Below, piece after piece: positions 1 through 6,724 of a DNA stretch of 33,127 bases; position 1 is the first letter of the stretch; the number at the start of each line of letters is the position of its first letter. Source of the stretch: Pseudomonadota bacterium (GTDB taxonomy: Bacteria > Pseudomonadota > Gammaproteobacteria > Burkholderiales > SG8-39); assembly GCA_021811085.1 (NCBI GenBank), contig JAJZPQ010000039.1, positions 1 through 33,127 of the forward strand. Direction: 5' to 3'. The notes under the pieces were generated by a model, which made no database searches, was not told where the DNA came from, and was given only the letters and a program-made list of their open reading frames with translations. The translations under genes and the position numbers were made by a program.

Positions 1-583
1 ATCTCGCGACGCCGTACTTGCCGCTGCCCAGTGCGACATCATCTTCTGCTGTGTTGATACGCTCGAAGCTCGCCATATTGCCGACCTGATCGCGGCGGCG
101 TTCCTGCTGCCGCTGCTAGATGTCGGAGTGGTCATTCCAATTCGCAAGAAGGGTGACGCATTCGCGATCGCCGATGTGTGCGGTCGCATTGACTATGTTC
201 ACCCCGGCGGCTCGACTCTGCAGGACCGCGGCGTCTATACGCCGGAGAGCCTTCGCGGCGAATACCTTCGCAAGGTGGCGCCGGAGGCTCATCAGCAGGA
301 ACTCAAGGTCGGATACCTCAAGGGGCTCGTAGAGGAGGCACCTGCAGTGATAGCACTCAACATGCGCGCGGCGGCTGCCTGCGTGAACGAATTCATCGCG
401 CGCGCCTTTCCCTTCCGTCTGGAGTCAAATCGTCTCTATGCGCGTACGCAGTTCAGTCTCGCGGCTTGCGAAGAGGAGTACTTTGCCGAGGATGTCTTCA
501 CGCGCGTGCCAAATCTCCTCCTTGCACGCGGTGATGGCGAGCCGCTGCTGGGTTTGCCGATGCTCAAGGCGCCTGCGCGATGA
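1..583 (+). CDS. ThiF/E1-like adenylyltransferase, C-terminal part (5' end outside window)
   Basis: The reading frame is open from base 2 and stops at 581-583, so the N-terminal nucleotide-binding part lies outside the window. The visible part starts with the strand-turn segment CDIIFCCVDTLEAR, then a hydrophobic helix and LLDVGVVIP, the typical order in the second half of a ThiF/MoeB/E1 Rossmann fold, where a Cys/Asp follows the strand that carries the bound protein tail. A helical extension follows. Enzymes of this family adenylate the C-terminal glycine of a ubiquitin-like protein. The stop overlaps the next gene's ATG (ATGA), so the two are probably translationally coupled. The DUF6527 neighbour points to a ubiquitin-like conjugation (multiubiquitin or Bil-like) operon rather than to thiamine or molybdopterin synthesis. 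The family call is fairly firm; the system assignment is inference because E2, JAB and Ubl genes would lie outside the window. Confidence 0.72.
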   Translation, partial: SRDAVLAAAQCDIIFCCVDTLEARHIADLIAAAFLLPLLDVGVVIPIRKKGDAFAIADVCGRIDYVHPGGSTLQDRGVYTPESLRGEYLRKVAPEAHQQELKVGYLKGLVEEAPAVIALNMRAAAACVNEFIARAFPFRLESNRLYARTQFSLAACEEEYFAEDVFTRVPNLLLARGDGEPLLGLPMLKAPAR

Positions 584-921
584 CGATCTCGGCACAGATT
601 GCGCTCTGGTGGCGCAACGTCTGGGCGCGGCTTGGCCTGCATCGGCGGCTGCACATCATTGAAGGCGATAGCCTGCCGTCTCGTATGCCGAGGCGCGATC
701 TTGTCCTCGCGCGCGACGACGGTGAAGACTGGTGCGTGGGAATGCGCTGTCCGTGCGGATGCGGTCATGTGATCGAGCTCCTAGTCGTGGCGGAGGCGAA
801 GCCGCGTTGGGACGTCACCGTCGACGCCAAGGGCAGGCCGACGCTATCGCCGTCGGTCTGGCTGCGGAAGGGCTGCCGCTCCCACTTCTGGCTTCGCAAC
901 GGCCGCGTCCACTGGTGCTGA
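580..921 (+). CDS. DUF6527 family zinc-binding protein
   Basis: A protein of 113 residues. After a short amphipathic N-terminus it carries a cysteine cluster CPCGCGH near residue 60, the segment TLSPSVWL, then GCRSHFW and a terminal RVHWC. This Cys/His spacing is what I recognise as DUF6527, a small predicted metal-binding domain that I recall beside ThiF, E2 and multiubiquitin genes in bacterial ubiquitin-like operons. Its start ATG overlaps the stop of the upstream ThiF-like gene by 4 bp, so it is co-translated with it. The exact biochemical role is unknown; a Zn-stabilised substrate- or Ubl-binding module is a guess. The protein ends naturally at its final Cys, so it appears intact. Confidence 0.72.
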   Translation: MTISAQIALWWRNVWARLGLHRRLHIIEGDSLPSRMPRRDLVLARDDGEDWCVGMRCPCGCGHVIELLVVAEAKPRWDVTVDAKGRPTLSPSVWLRKGCRSHFWLRNGRVHWC

Positions 922-1018
922 ACATCGCACAGGATTGTCGAGCGCAACAGCACCCGGCTGGGGTCGGTAATGCCTTGACCGTTTAGGCTACTATTTCAGG
1001 CAAGAAGGAGGTAGAACG

Positions 1019-1303
1019 ATGGCACGTTACAAGATTACATGCATCACAAAACCTAACGCGCAAAGCAAGCACGAACACATAACGCATGTGGGCGGCACTG
1101 CTGATGCGGACGGAAGTAGATGGAAGGACACACGAGAGAACGTTGTAATTTTCATTAAAGCGAAAACTCATGCTTTTTACACGTCAGTTGGCGGCAACAC
1201 GGCGGAGGTAGGTGTTCATCCCGGCCCTACGGGAGAATATCTGCGCACATACGCCGACGGGAAATGGAACGACAATCTTTTGTCTCTTCCTCAATGCCCA
1301 TAA
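1019..1303 (+). CDS. DUF3892 domain-containing protein
   Basis: A protein of 94 residues with a strong Shine-Dalgarno (AAGGAGG about 7 bases before the ATG). The sequence has the DUF3892 pattern: an N-terminal YKITCITKP strand, an ITHVGG turn, a central helix, an HAFYTSVGGN strand, and the C-terminal signature YLRTYADGKWNDNLLSLPQCP read as two parts, YLRTYADG and NDNLLSLPQCP. These small single-domain proteins are frequent in defence islands, phages and gene cassettes and have no established function. It lies 97 bp after the DUF6527 gene with its own SD, so it may be expressed separately. Its TAA stop is itself part of an inverted repeat resembling an integron attC site. It lies inside the presumed island, since the tRNA-derived att site lies downstream. 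Confidence 0.75.
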   Translation: MARYKITCITKPNAQSKHEHITHVGGTADADGSRWKDTRENVVIFIKAKTHAFYTSVGGNTAEVGVHPGPTGEYLRTYADGKWNDNLLSLPQCP

Positions 1304-1366
1304 CAAACACATGACGCTGCACACTGCGCTTACGCGCTGCGTGAGATTTGCGTGACTTTGTTAGGA
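1299..1366 (+). repeat. attC-like imperfect long inverted repeat after the DUF3892 stop
   Basis: The left arm CCATAACAAA begins at the stop codon of the DUF3892 gene and pairs with TTTGTTAGG about 55 bases further on, with one bulged A. Inside it, ACGC, CAC and GCGC blocks pair imperfectly with GCGC, GTG and GCGT around a TTAC loop. The size (roughly 68 nt), bulges and TAAC...GTTA ends resemble an integron attC site, but the outer boxes do not match the consensus exactly and no second site or intI is visible. A plain terminator is the alternative, but there is no T tract. Confidence 0.35.
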
Positions 1367-1450
1367 CAAGTCTGGACAAGTCCGGCAATATTGGCGACGT
1401 ACGGTCTAGTTGAGTTACATTAAATCAATTGCTTACTGACGGACGGCTCC
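1304..1450. other. Terminal non-coding part of the presumed island
   Basis: No coding gene is apparent between the DUF3892 stop and the tRNA fragment. The interval holds the attC-like hairpin, the tandem 10-mers and an AT-richer stretch (about 1415-1436). This composition is lower in GC than the backbone that follows and fits the end of an inserted element. Confidence 0.45.
1364..1383 (+). repeat. Tandem 10-bp direct repeat GGACAAGTCY
   Basis: GGACAAGTCT is followed immediately by GGACAAGTCC. It lies about 70-90 bp on the island side of the tRNA-derived att core. That position fits arm-type binding sites of a tyrosine integrase or excisionase, but this is inference from location only. Confidence 0.4.
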
Positions 1451-1495
1451 CTACGAACCAAGGGGTCGTGGGTTCGAATCCTGCCAGGCGCGCCA
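1451..1495 (+). other. 3' half of tRNA-Arg(ACG): probable attR of an integrated element
   Basis: The sequence begins exactly at a 7-base anticodon loop CTACGAA (anticodon ACG), followed by the 3' anticodon strand CCAAG, a variable loop, a T-arm GTGGG-TTCGAAT-CCTGC, an acceptor strand CAGGCGC, discriminator G and an encoded CCA. The bases before 1451 (GGCTCC) do not pair with CCAAG, and no D-arm or 5' acceptor GCGCCTG exists upstream in the window. It is therefore a tRNA 3' fragment, the usual scar when a tyrosine integrase inserts into a tRNA gene. The intact tRNA and the integrase would lie to the left, outside the window. Confidence 0.8.
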
Positions 1496-1500
1496 TTCAA

Positions 1501-1530
1501 ACAAGGGCTTAGGGAAACCTAGGCCCTTGT
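1501..1530 (+). terminator. Terminator hairpin following the tRNA-Arg fragment
   Basis: ACAAGGGCTTAGG pairs with CCTAGGCCCTTGT over 13 positions (one G-T wobble) around a GAAA loop, followed by CCTTTCT. It lies 5 bases after the CCA, as expected for the original terminator of the chromosomal tRNA gene. This supports the view that the right side is backbone. Confidence 0.75.
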
Positions 1531-1855
1531 CCTTTCTGGCGGGCTAGCGTCATGGTGTACCAGCCAGCCGAGCGGTCGCGATCCTACGTTGTGCCGTCGT
1601 CCGCCGCATCAATCGCCGCTGTGTCGCTCAATCGACGCGATAGCAGCGGCGGTGCTGCCGTTGTGGGGGGGGGCGCCGTAGCAAAGCCGCGAACTCTACC
1701 GCTGTCGATGGTTAGTATTCGGAATTGCGCTAGTTGGCTCGCCCCAGGTTGCAGCGGTCTCCTCTGGATTAGTTGCGGAGGAGGGTGATGCCGCGCCCGA
1801 TTTTCGACGATACTGCACGTTTTGAAGTCGCCGGGAAACCAGCAAATCGCACACA
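1531..1855. other. Gene-free interval before the LysR gene
   Basis: No convincing coding region was found. The interval contains a run of nine G residues (about 1665-1673). The LysR promoter presumably lies in its right part, but no clear -35/-10 pair stands out. Confidence 0.5.
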
Positions 1856-2800
1856 ATGGAACCAATAGCTCTACGTTATTTTCGCGAGGTTGCGGCGCAG
1901 GGATCCGTGCGCCATGCCGCGGAGCGTCTGTTCGTGGCGCAGAGCGCGGTCAGCCGCCAGGTGGCGTTGCTTGAAGAGGAACTCGGCGTCTCTTTGTTCG
2001 ACCGCCATGCGCGCGGCATGACGTTGACCGAAGCGGGACGTTTGTTGCTCGCGTATTCAACCGACATGCGCGGCCGCTTTGAAGAGCTGCGCGGAATGAT
2101 GCACGAGTACGGAAGCCTTCGGCGCGGGCATGTCGACATAGCCTGCGTCGAGGGGGTGCTCGCGCGTTTCATGCCAGAAGCGCTGCGCATTTTCGCTGAT
2201 GAATGTCCTGGGATCACGTTCAGCGTTGCCGCTATGGGTTCGCACGCCGTGGCGGAGGCCATTGCCGAATACCGTTGTGATCTCGGCGTTGTGTTCGGAA
2301 GTTCGCCCCGAACGGATTTGCTGGAACTCGCACAAATGCGCCAGCCATTGTGCGCCATTGTCCCGGCCGGTCATCCCCTGGCCAAACAAAGCCGTTGCGC
2401 CCTGGCTGACGTGGCGGCGTACCAGGTGGTCCTGCCCGACCGTTCGTTCGGTATACGGCAATTGGTCGATCGCGTCAGCGCCAATCGGAAATTCGCACTG
2501 AAAATCACCGTCGAAACCAACACGCTCGCGTTTGCGCAGCGCCTCGTGATGCAAAGCCAGAGCCGTGTCACTTTTCTTCCAGGAGACATGGTGTTACCGG
2601 AGATCGACGCCGGTTTGCTCGTCGCCGTCCCGCTGACGGATTCCACTTTGCGCAAAACGCGCGTAACGCTCGTCGCGGGCACGACGCGTAAGCTTTCCCA
2701 GGCTGCGCGACATCTTGCAACGCATCTAAGCGAGCGCATGCGATCGAACGATTCGGTGATGCGTAGTCATCCGGGTATCGGCGCCAGCCTGCGTCGCTGA
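1856..2800 (+). CDS. LysR-family transcriptional regulator
   Basis: A protein of 314 residues, normal for LTTRs. Residues 1-60 form the winged helix-turn-helix (ALRYFREVAAQGSVRHAAER, then QSAVSRQVALLEEELGVSLF), followed by the linker helix and an effector-binding domain of the periplasmic-binding-protein type from about residue 90. It reads in the same direction as the liv operon 139 bp downstream. A T-N11-A palindrome in that gap is a good binding site, so this regulator probably controls the transport/catabolic genes that follow in response to their substrate. The start is the first ATG of the HTH; its Shine-Dalgarno is weak. The specific inducer cannot be read from the sequence. Confidence 0.93.
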   Translation: MEPIALRYFREVAAQGSVRHAAERLFVAQSAVSRQVALLEEELGVSLFDRHARGMTLTEAGRLLLAYSTDMRGRFEELRGMMHEYGSLRRGHVDIACVEGVLARFMPEALRIFADECPGITFSVAAMGSHAVAEAIAEYRCDLGVVFGSSPRTDLLELAQMRQPLCAIVPAGHPLAKQSRCALADVAAYQVVLPDRSFGIRQLVDRVSANRKFALKITVETNTLAFAQRLVMQSQSRVTFLPGDMVLPEIDAGLLVAVPLTDSTLRKTRVTLVAGTTRKLSQAARHLATHLSERMRSNDSVMRSHPGIGASLRR

Positions 2801-2812
2801 GAGCGTAAACCG

Positions 2813-2833
2813 GCGTTCCAATTATTAGAACGC
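2813..2833. promoter_or_regulatory. LysR-type operator (T-N11-A palindrome)
   Basis: GCGTTC and GAACGC form a perfect 6-bp inverted repeat around nine AT-rich bases, with the classical TTC-N9-GAA core of LysR binding sites. It lies between the LysR gene and livK, about 107 bp before the livK ATG, where an activating site would be expected. Confidence 0.6.
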
Positions 2834-2844
2834 TCGTGTCGAAA

Positions 2845-2870
2845 ATCGGAGGCCCTCCGATGCCTAGGCA
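2845..2870. repeat. Hairpin plus adjoining palindrome in the livK leader
   Basis: ATCGGAG and CTCCGAT pair around GCC (2845-2861), and the last T begins a perfect palindrome TGCCTAGGCA (2861-2870). There is no T tract, so it may be an additional operator or the end of the LysR transcript rather than a strong terminator. Confidence 0.4.
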
Positions 2871-2939
2871 CCTGCTACGATGAAAGCGCTGTGCTGGCAT
2901 TCCGATTTTCGTCGCACTCACCTCTAGAGGGGATCTCCT

Positions 2940-4160
2940 ATGCTCGGCTTAAGATTTCGCTCCCATAGTGTCCGTTTGTTGTCCATGTTTGCGTGCGCTG
3001 TCGCATCGACACTCACCGTAATGACCGTCCAGGCGCAGGAAGTGATCCGGTTTGGCGCACCGTTGCCACTGACCGGCCCACTCGCCCCGGAAGCACTGAA
3101 GCAGCAGCAGGGCTACGACCTCTGGGCCGAACAGGTTAACCAGGCTGGGGGCATGAAAGTCGGTAGCAAGAAGATGAAGGTCGAGATCGTCTACGCCGAT
3201 TACCAGTCGAATACGCCGCGTGCCGTTCAAACCGCGGAAAAGCTGATCACGCAGGACAAGGTCAATTTCCTGTTTTCACCTTTCGGTTCGGGGGCCGCAA
3301 AAGCCGCGAGTACGGTATCGGAAAAGTATGGCGTGCCGACCATCGCGTCGACCGCGTCCTCCGCTGAAGTCTACGATCAAGGTTACAAGTTCCTGTTTGG
3401 CACGTTTACACCAAATGACACATTGACCACTCCGCTGGTGAAGATCGTCAAGCAGAAAGCGCCGGAGGTAAAGCGGGTAGCGATCCTTGCGCGCAACGAC
3501 CTTTTCCCGCTCGCTATTGCACAGGAGATGGATAAGGCGGCCAAACAGTACGGATTGGACGTGGTGTTTTTCGAGAAGTATGCGATCAACACCATGGACC
3601 ACTCATCTGCGCTTTCGCAAATCAAGGCAAAGGCACCGCAGTGGATATTTGTTACCGGCTACATCAACGACCTGGTGCTGATCAAGAAGCAGATGGAGGA
3701 TCAGAAGATGCAGGCTCCGGTGGTGACGATGATCGCCGGTCCCGCTTACAAGGAGTTCGTCACCGCAACCGGCAAGACCTCCGAAAACATAAGCAGCGCG
3801 GCGTGGTGGCACCCGGCTGAACGCTACCAGGGCCAGGATATCTTCGGGTCGACTGAAAACTACACCAAGCTGTTCCGCGAGAAATACAAGGCGGAGCCCG
3901 ATTATGCCCAGGCGTCGGCATCGGTTTCCGGCGCATTGTTTCAGATGGCAATCGAAAAAGCCGGCTCGCTCGACCGCAAAAAAGTCCGCGACGAACTCGC
4001 GGGCATGAGCGTCCAGACGTTCTACGGGCCGGTGAAGTTCGGACCGAATGGACAAATCAACTCCCTCGAACCGCCGGTGTTCCAGATCCAGAACGGCCAG
4101 CCCGTGGTCGTGTATCCGGCCGCAATCAAACAGGGCGACTTCAGGCTAGGGGTGAAGTGA
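2940..4160 (+). CDS. livK: Branched-chain amino acid-type ABC transporter, substrate-binding protein
   Basis: A protein of 406 residues with a Sec signal peptide: positive N-terminus, hydrophobic core at about residues 12-30, probable cleavage after VQA (residue 32). The mature part begins EVIRFGAPLPLTGPLA and continues as a type I periplasmic-binding (Peripla_BP_6/LivJ) fold. A good SD (AGAGGGGAT) precedes the ATG at 2940. It is the first gene of a complete livKHMGF operon: it captures the solute in the periplasm and delivers it to the LivHM permease. In soil betaproteobacteria this family often serves aromatic acids, amides or amines as well as Leu/Ile/Val. The downstream catabolic genes suggest a non-standard substrate. 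Confidence 0.92.
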   Translation: MLGLRFRSHSVRLLSMFACAVASTLTVMTVQAQEVIRFGAPLPLTGPLAPEALKQQQGYDLWAEQVNQAGGMKVGSKKMKVEIVYADYQSNTPRAVQTAEKLITQDKVNFLFSPFGSGAAKAASTVSEKYGVPTIASTASSAEVYDQGYKFLFGTFTPNDTLTTPLVKIVKQKAPEVKRVAILARNDLFPLAIAQEMDKAAKQYGLDVVFFEKYAINTMDHSSALSQIKAKAPQWIFVTGYINDLVLIKKQMEDQKMQAPVVTMIAGPAYKEFVTATGKTSENISSAAWWHPAERYQGQDIFGSTENYTKLFREKYKAEPDYAQASASVSGALFQMAIEKAGSLDRKKVRDELAGMSVQTFYGPVKFGPNGQINSLEPPVFQIQNGQPVVVYPAAIKQGDFRLGVK

Positions 4161-4170
4161 GTCAAGCTTC

Positions 4171-5037
4171 ATGCTGATTCTGCAGATACTGCTCAACGCA
4201 ATCGTGTTGGGCAGTCTCTATGCATGCATCGCCGCCGGGTTTTCTCTGGTGTGGGGTGTGCTCAACGTGATCAACCTGATGCATGGTTCGTTCATCGTAC
4301 TGGGCTCGTATCTCGCATGGGGCGCCTATAAGGCGCTCGGCGTTGCACCGTGGACTTCGCTCCTCATCGCCGCACCGGTATTCTTTATCCTGGGCTACGG
4401 GATTCAGCGCGGCGTTCTGAACCGTGTCATCGCGGCGCCGGTGTTGGTTACGCTCACGCTGACTTTTGGGCTGGACCTGATCCTCAACAACGCGATGCTG
4501 GTTGCGTTCAAGGCCGACTATCGACAGTTGGTCCTTGATCCATCACTCGGTTCGCTTTCGGTCGGCTCGCTGGTGGTGCCGGTCGACCGCATCGTCGCCA
4601 TGATCTTTTCCTTGCTGCTGACCCTGGCGCTGTTTTTCGTGTTGCGCCGTTCCCGTGTCGGACGCGCAATCGTGGCTGTAAGGATGGACCGGGACGCGGC
4701 GCGGCTGATGGGCGTGGATGTGCCCTCCATCTATGCGACTGCTTTCGGCCTTGGCACTGCGATGGCCGGCTGTGCCGGTGTGCTGCTGGCGATGATCTTT
4801 CCGATTTCCCCGATCGCTTCCGGGTCGTATCTGGGCAAGGCGTTTGTCGTATGCGTCCTGGGTGGCCTGGGCAGCGTACCGGGCGCGGTGGTGGGAGGGC
4901 TATTTCTCGCGATTGTGGAGAGCTTCGGGTCTCTGGTCCTGGGCCCTGAAAATGCGGTCACGCTATCCTTCGGCCTGCTCATCGTGTTCCTGATCGTTCG
5001 CCCCCAGGGCCTGCTCGGCAAGCGCGGCTTCGAATGA
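4171..5037 (+). CDS. livH: Branched-chain amino acid-type ABC transporter permease LivH
   Basis: A protein of 288 residues, almost entirely hydrophobic, with about eight membrane segments. It opens with the LivH hallmark ILLNAIVLGSLYACIAAGFS and has the conserved NLMHGSF(I)VLGSY turn and the C-terminal VLGGLGSVPGAVVGG coupling-loop region. It is an inner-membrane subunit that pairs with LivM. It starts 10 bp after livK and its last codons overlap the livM ATG by 4 bp (ATGA), so the genes are translationally coupled. The SD before ATG 4171 is weak; coupling to livK is likely. Confidence 0.93.
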   Translation: MLILQILLNAIVLGSLYACIAAGFSLVWGVLNVINLMHGSFIVLGSYLAWGAYKALGVAPWTSLLIAAPVFFILGYGIQRGVLNRVIAAPVLVTLTLTFGLDLILNNAMLVAFKADYRQLVLDPSLGSLSVGSLVVPVDRIVAMIFSLLLTLALFFVLRRSRVGRAIVAVRMDRDAARLMGVDVPSIYATAFGLGTAMAGCAGVLLAMIFPISPIASGSYLGKAFVVCVLGGLGSVPGAVVGGLFLAIVESFGSLVLGPENAVTLSFGLLIVFLIVRPQGLLGKRGFE

Positions 5038-5978
5038 AACAGCGAGTCTATTACGGCGCACTCGCTTTGCTGGTTCTGTTGGGGTGCCTTCCATTTCTGG
5101 ACAGCTCGTATGCACTGCGTATCGGCACCTTCGCCTGTATGTATGCAATCATGTCCGTTTCCTGGACCGTGATCGGCGGCTTCACCGGATACCCTTCGTT
5201 CGCAACGGCCGCGTTTTTCGGCCTCGGTGCCTATTGCGGCGGCGTGTTGATCAACAAGGGCTGGCCGTTGTTTGCGGCCGCAGGCGCAGCCGGCGTAGTC
5301 GCCTTTGCCGGCGCACTCGCTTTGGGCCTGGTGCTGCTGCGGCTGCGCGGACACTATTTTGCGATCGCCAGCCTGGCTGTCGCCGAAGTGTTGCGCGAAT
5401 TGACCAATACGGCAACCGAATTGACCGGCGGCGGAATGGGACTGAACATTCCGGTTTCCGTCACCGGCTCCAGCAGCGTGATGGGCGAGGCTTCGTTTTT
5501 CTTCTGGGCGATGTGGGCATTGCTGCTGCTGACATTCATCGTGGTCCGTCTGATCCAGGAGTCGAAGCTTGGCTTCGGCCTGGTCTGCATCAAGCAGAAC
5601 GAATCGGCGGCCGACATGATTGGCGTCAACGCCACGATCTACAAGAGCCTTGCGTTCGCTTTTTCCGGAGTGTTTGTCGCCATGGCGGGCGCACTCTATG
5701 CGGCGTGGGTGCATTACATCGAGCCACCTGACGTGTTCGACGTCCTGTTTGCGGTCAAGCCTATCGTGATGGCACTGCTCGGTGGCCTTGGATCCCCGGC
5801 TGGCGCCCTGCTCGGGGCGTTCGCCTTCCTCGGCATCGAAGAAGCGGTCTGGCGCAATTATCTGCAAATACATTCCGGAGTTCTCGGCTTGCTGGTCGTC
5901 GTGCTCCTGCTCTTTCTGCCTGACGGAATGATGTCTATTTCAAAGCGCCTGTCGCAGCTTGGGGGACGTCGTGGCTGA
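5034..5978 (+). CDS. livM: Branched-chain amino acid-type ABC transporter permease LivM
   Basis: A protein of 314 residues with multiple membrane segments. It shows the LivM pattern: YAIMSVSWTVIGGFTGYPSF near residue 40, the RLRGHYFAIASLAVAEVLRE loop, and ALLGGLGSPAGALLGA near the C-terminus, which contacts the ATPases. It forms the heteromeric permease with LivH. Its start overlaps the livH stop by 4 bp and its end overlaps the GTG start of livG, so the operon is tightly packed. Confidence 0.93.
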   Translation: MKQRVYYGALALLVLLGCLPFLDSSYALRIGTFACMYAIMSVSWTVIGGFTGYPSFATAAFFGLGAYCGGVLINKGWPLFAAAGAAGVVAFAGALALGLVLLRLRGHYFAIASLAVAEVLRELTNTATELTGGGMGLNIPVSVTGSSSVMGEASFFFWAMWALLLLTFIVVRLIQESKLGFGLVCIKQNESAADMIGVNATIYKSLAFAFSGVFVAMAGALYAAWVHYIEPPDVFDVLFAVKPIVMALLGGLGSPAGALLGAFAFLGIEEAVWRNYLQIHSGVLGLLVVVLLLFLPDGMMSISKRLSQLGGRRG

Positions 5979-6720
5979 GGTGCTGGTGCTGGAGAAGGTG
6001 TCACGCCGGTTTGGGGGCGTGCAGGCGCTGCAGGGCGTCAGCCTGTCGGTCGGTAGCGGCGAAGTTCTCGGCCTGATCGGGCCAAATGGAGCAGGGAAGA
6101 CGACACTGGTCAACGTCGTAACCGGTGTCCGCAGTGCGTCCGCAGGACGCGTGCTGTTCGAGGGGAGGAATATCACCCGCCTGCAGCCGTTCCAGACGGC
6201 GCGTATCGGCCTGGCCCGAACCTTTCAGATCGTGCAGCCCTTTCCCGACTTGACTGTACTCGACAACGTCGCCGCGGCCGCGCTGTTCTCGCAGCGGGGC
6301 ACGCGGCTGTCGGAGGCGCGTGAGTTCGCGGCGGAGCAACTCGAATTTGTCGGTCTGGGCCAATTTGCCGCCAAGTCTGCGCACACACTCACGCTGGCAA
6401 TGCGCAAACGCCTGGAGTTGGCAAAAGCCGTGGCGATGAAACCGAAATTGCTGTTTCTCGATGAGGTCAACGCTGGTCTGAACGCATCGGAGGTCGACCA
6501 TGCGATGGTCTTGATCCGCCAGATCGCGAAGCGCGGAATCACGATCGTACTGATCGAACACCTGATGAAAGTCGTATTGACCGTGTGCAGCCGCATCGTC
6601 GTACTTCAGAATGGAGCGCTCATCGCGGACGGCACACCACAGGATATCGTCAACGACCGGCGTGTAGTGGAGGCCTATTTGGGCAAGAAGTACGCGCAAC
6701 TGAGTGCCGCCAGGGGCTGA
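5971..6720 (+). CDS. livG: Branched-chain amino acid-type ABC transporter ATPase LivG
   Basis: An ABC ATPase of 249 residues from GTG 5971, preferred because GGGGGA sits 5-6 bases upstream; a TTG at 5959 is possible. Walker A is GPNGAGKTT, Walker B is LLFLDEVNAGLN and the H-loop is VLIEHLMKVV. The ABC signature is unusual: where LivG proteins normally read like LPYGRQRRLEIARA, this one has LTLAMRKRLELAKA, and the Walker B DEP is DEV. The start overlaps livM by 8 bp. It powers the LivHM permease together with LivF. The function is clear from context; the variant signature is worth noting. Confidence 0.92.
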   Translation: MAEVLVLEKVSRRFGGVQALQGVSLSVGSGEVLGLIGPNGAGKTTLVNVVTGVRSASAGRVLFEGRNITRLQPFQTARIGLARTFQIVQPFPDLTVLDNVAAAALFSQRGTRLSEAREFAAEQLEFVGLGQFAAKSAHTLTLAMRKRLELAKAVAMKPKLLFLDEVNAGLNASEVDHAMVLIRQIAKRGITIVLIEHLMKVVLTVCSRIVVLQNGALIADGTPQDIVNDRRVVEAYLGKKYAQLSAARG

Positions 6721-6724
6721 CAAG

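Noticed and set aside
922-1018. A second attC-like boundary before the DUF3892 gene (GTTTAGGC)
   Set aside because: It does not match the GTTRRRY box and has no left partner CCTAAAC upstream, so a full cassette boundary is not supported.
1665-1673. A run of nine G residues as a phase-variation tract
   Set aside because: It is not inside a credible gene or a recognised promoter spacer, so slippage would have no evident effect.
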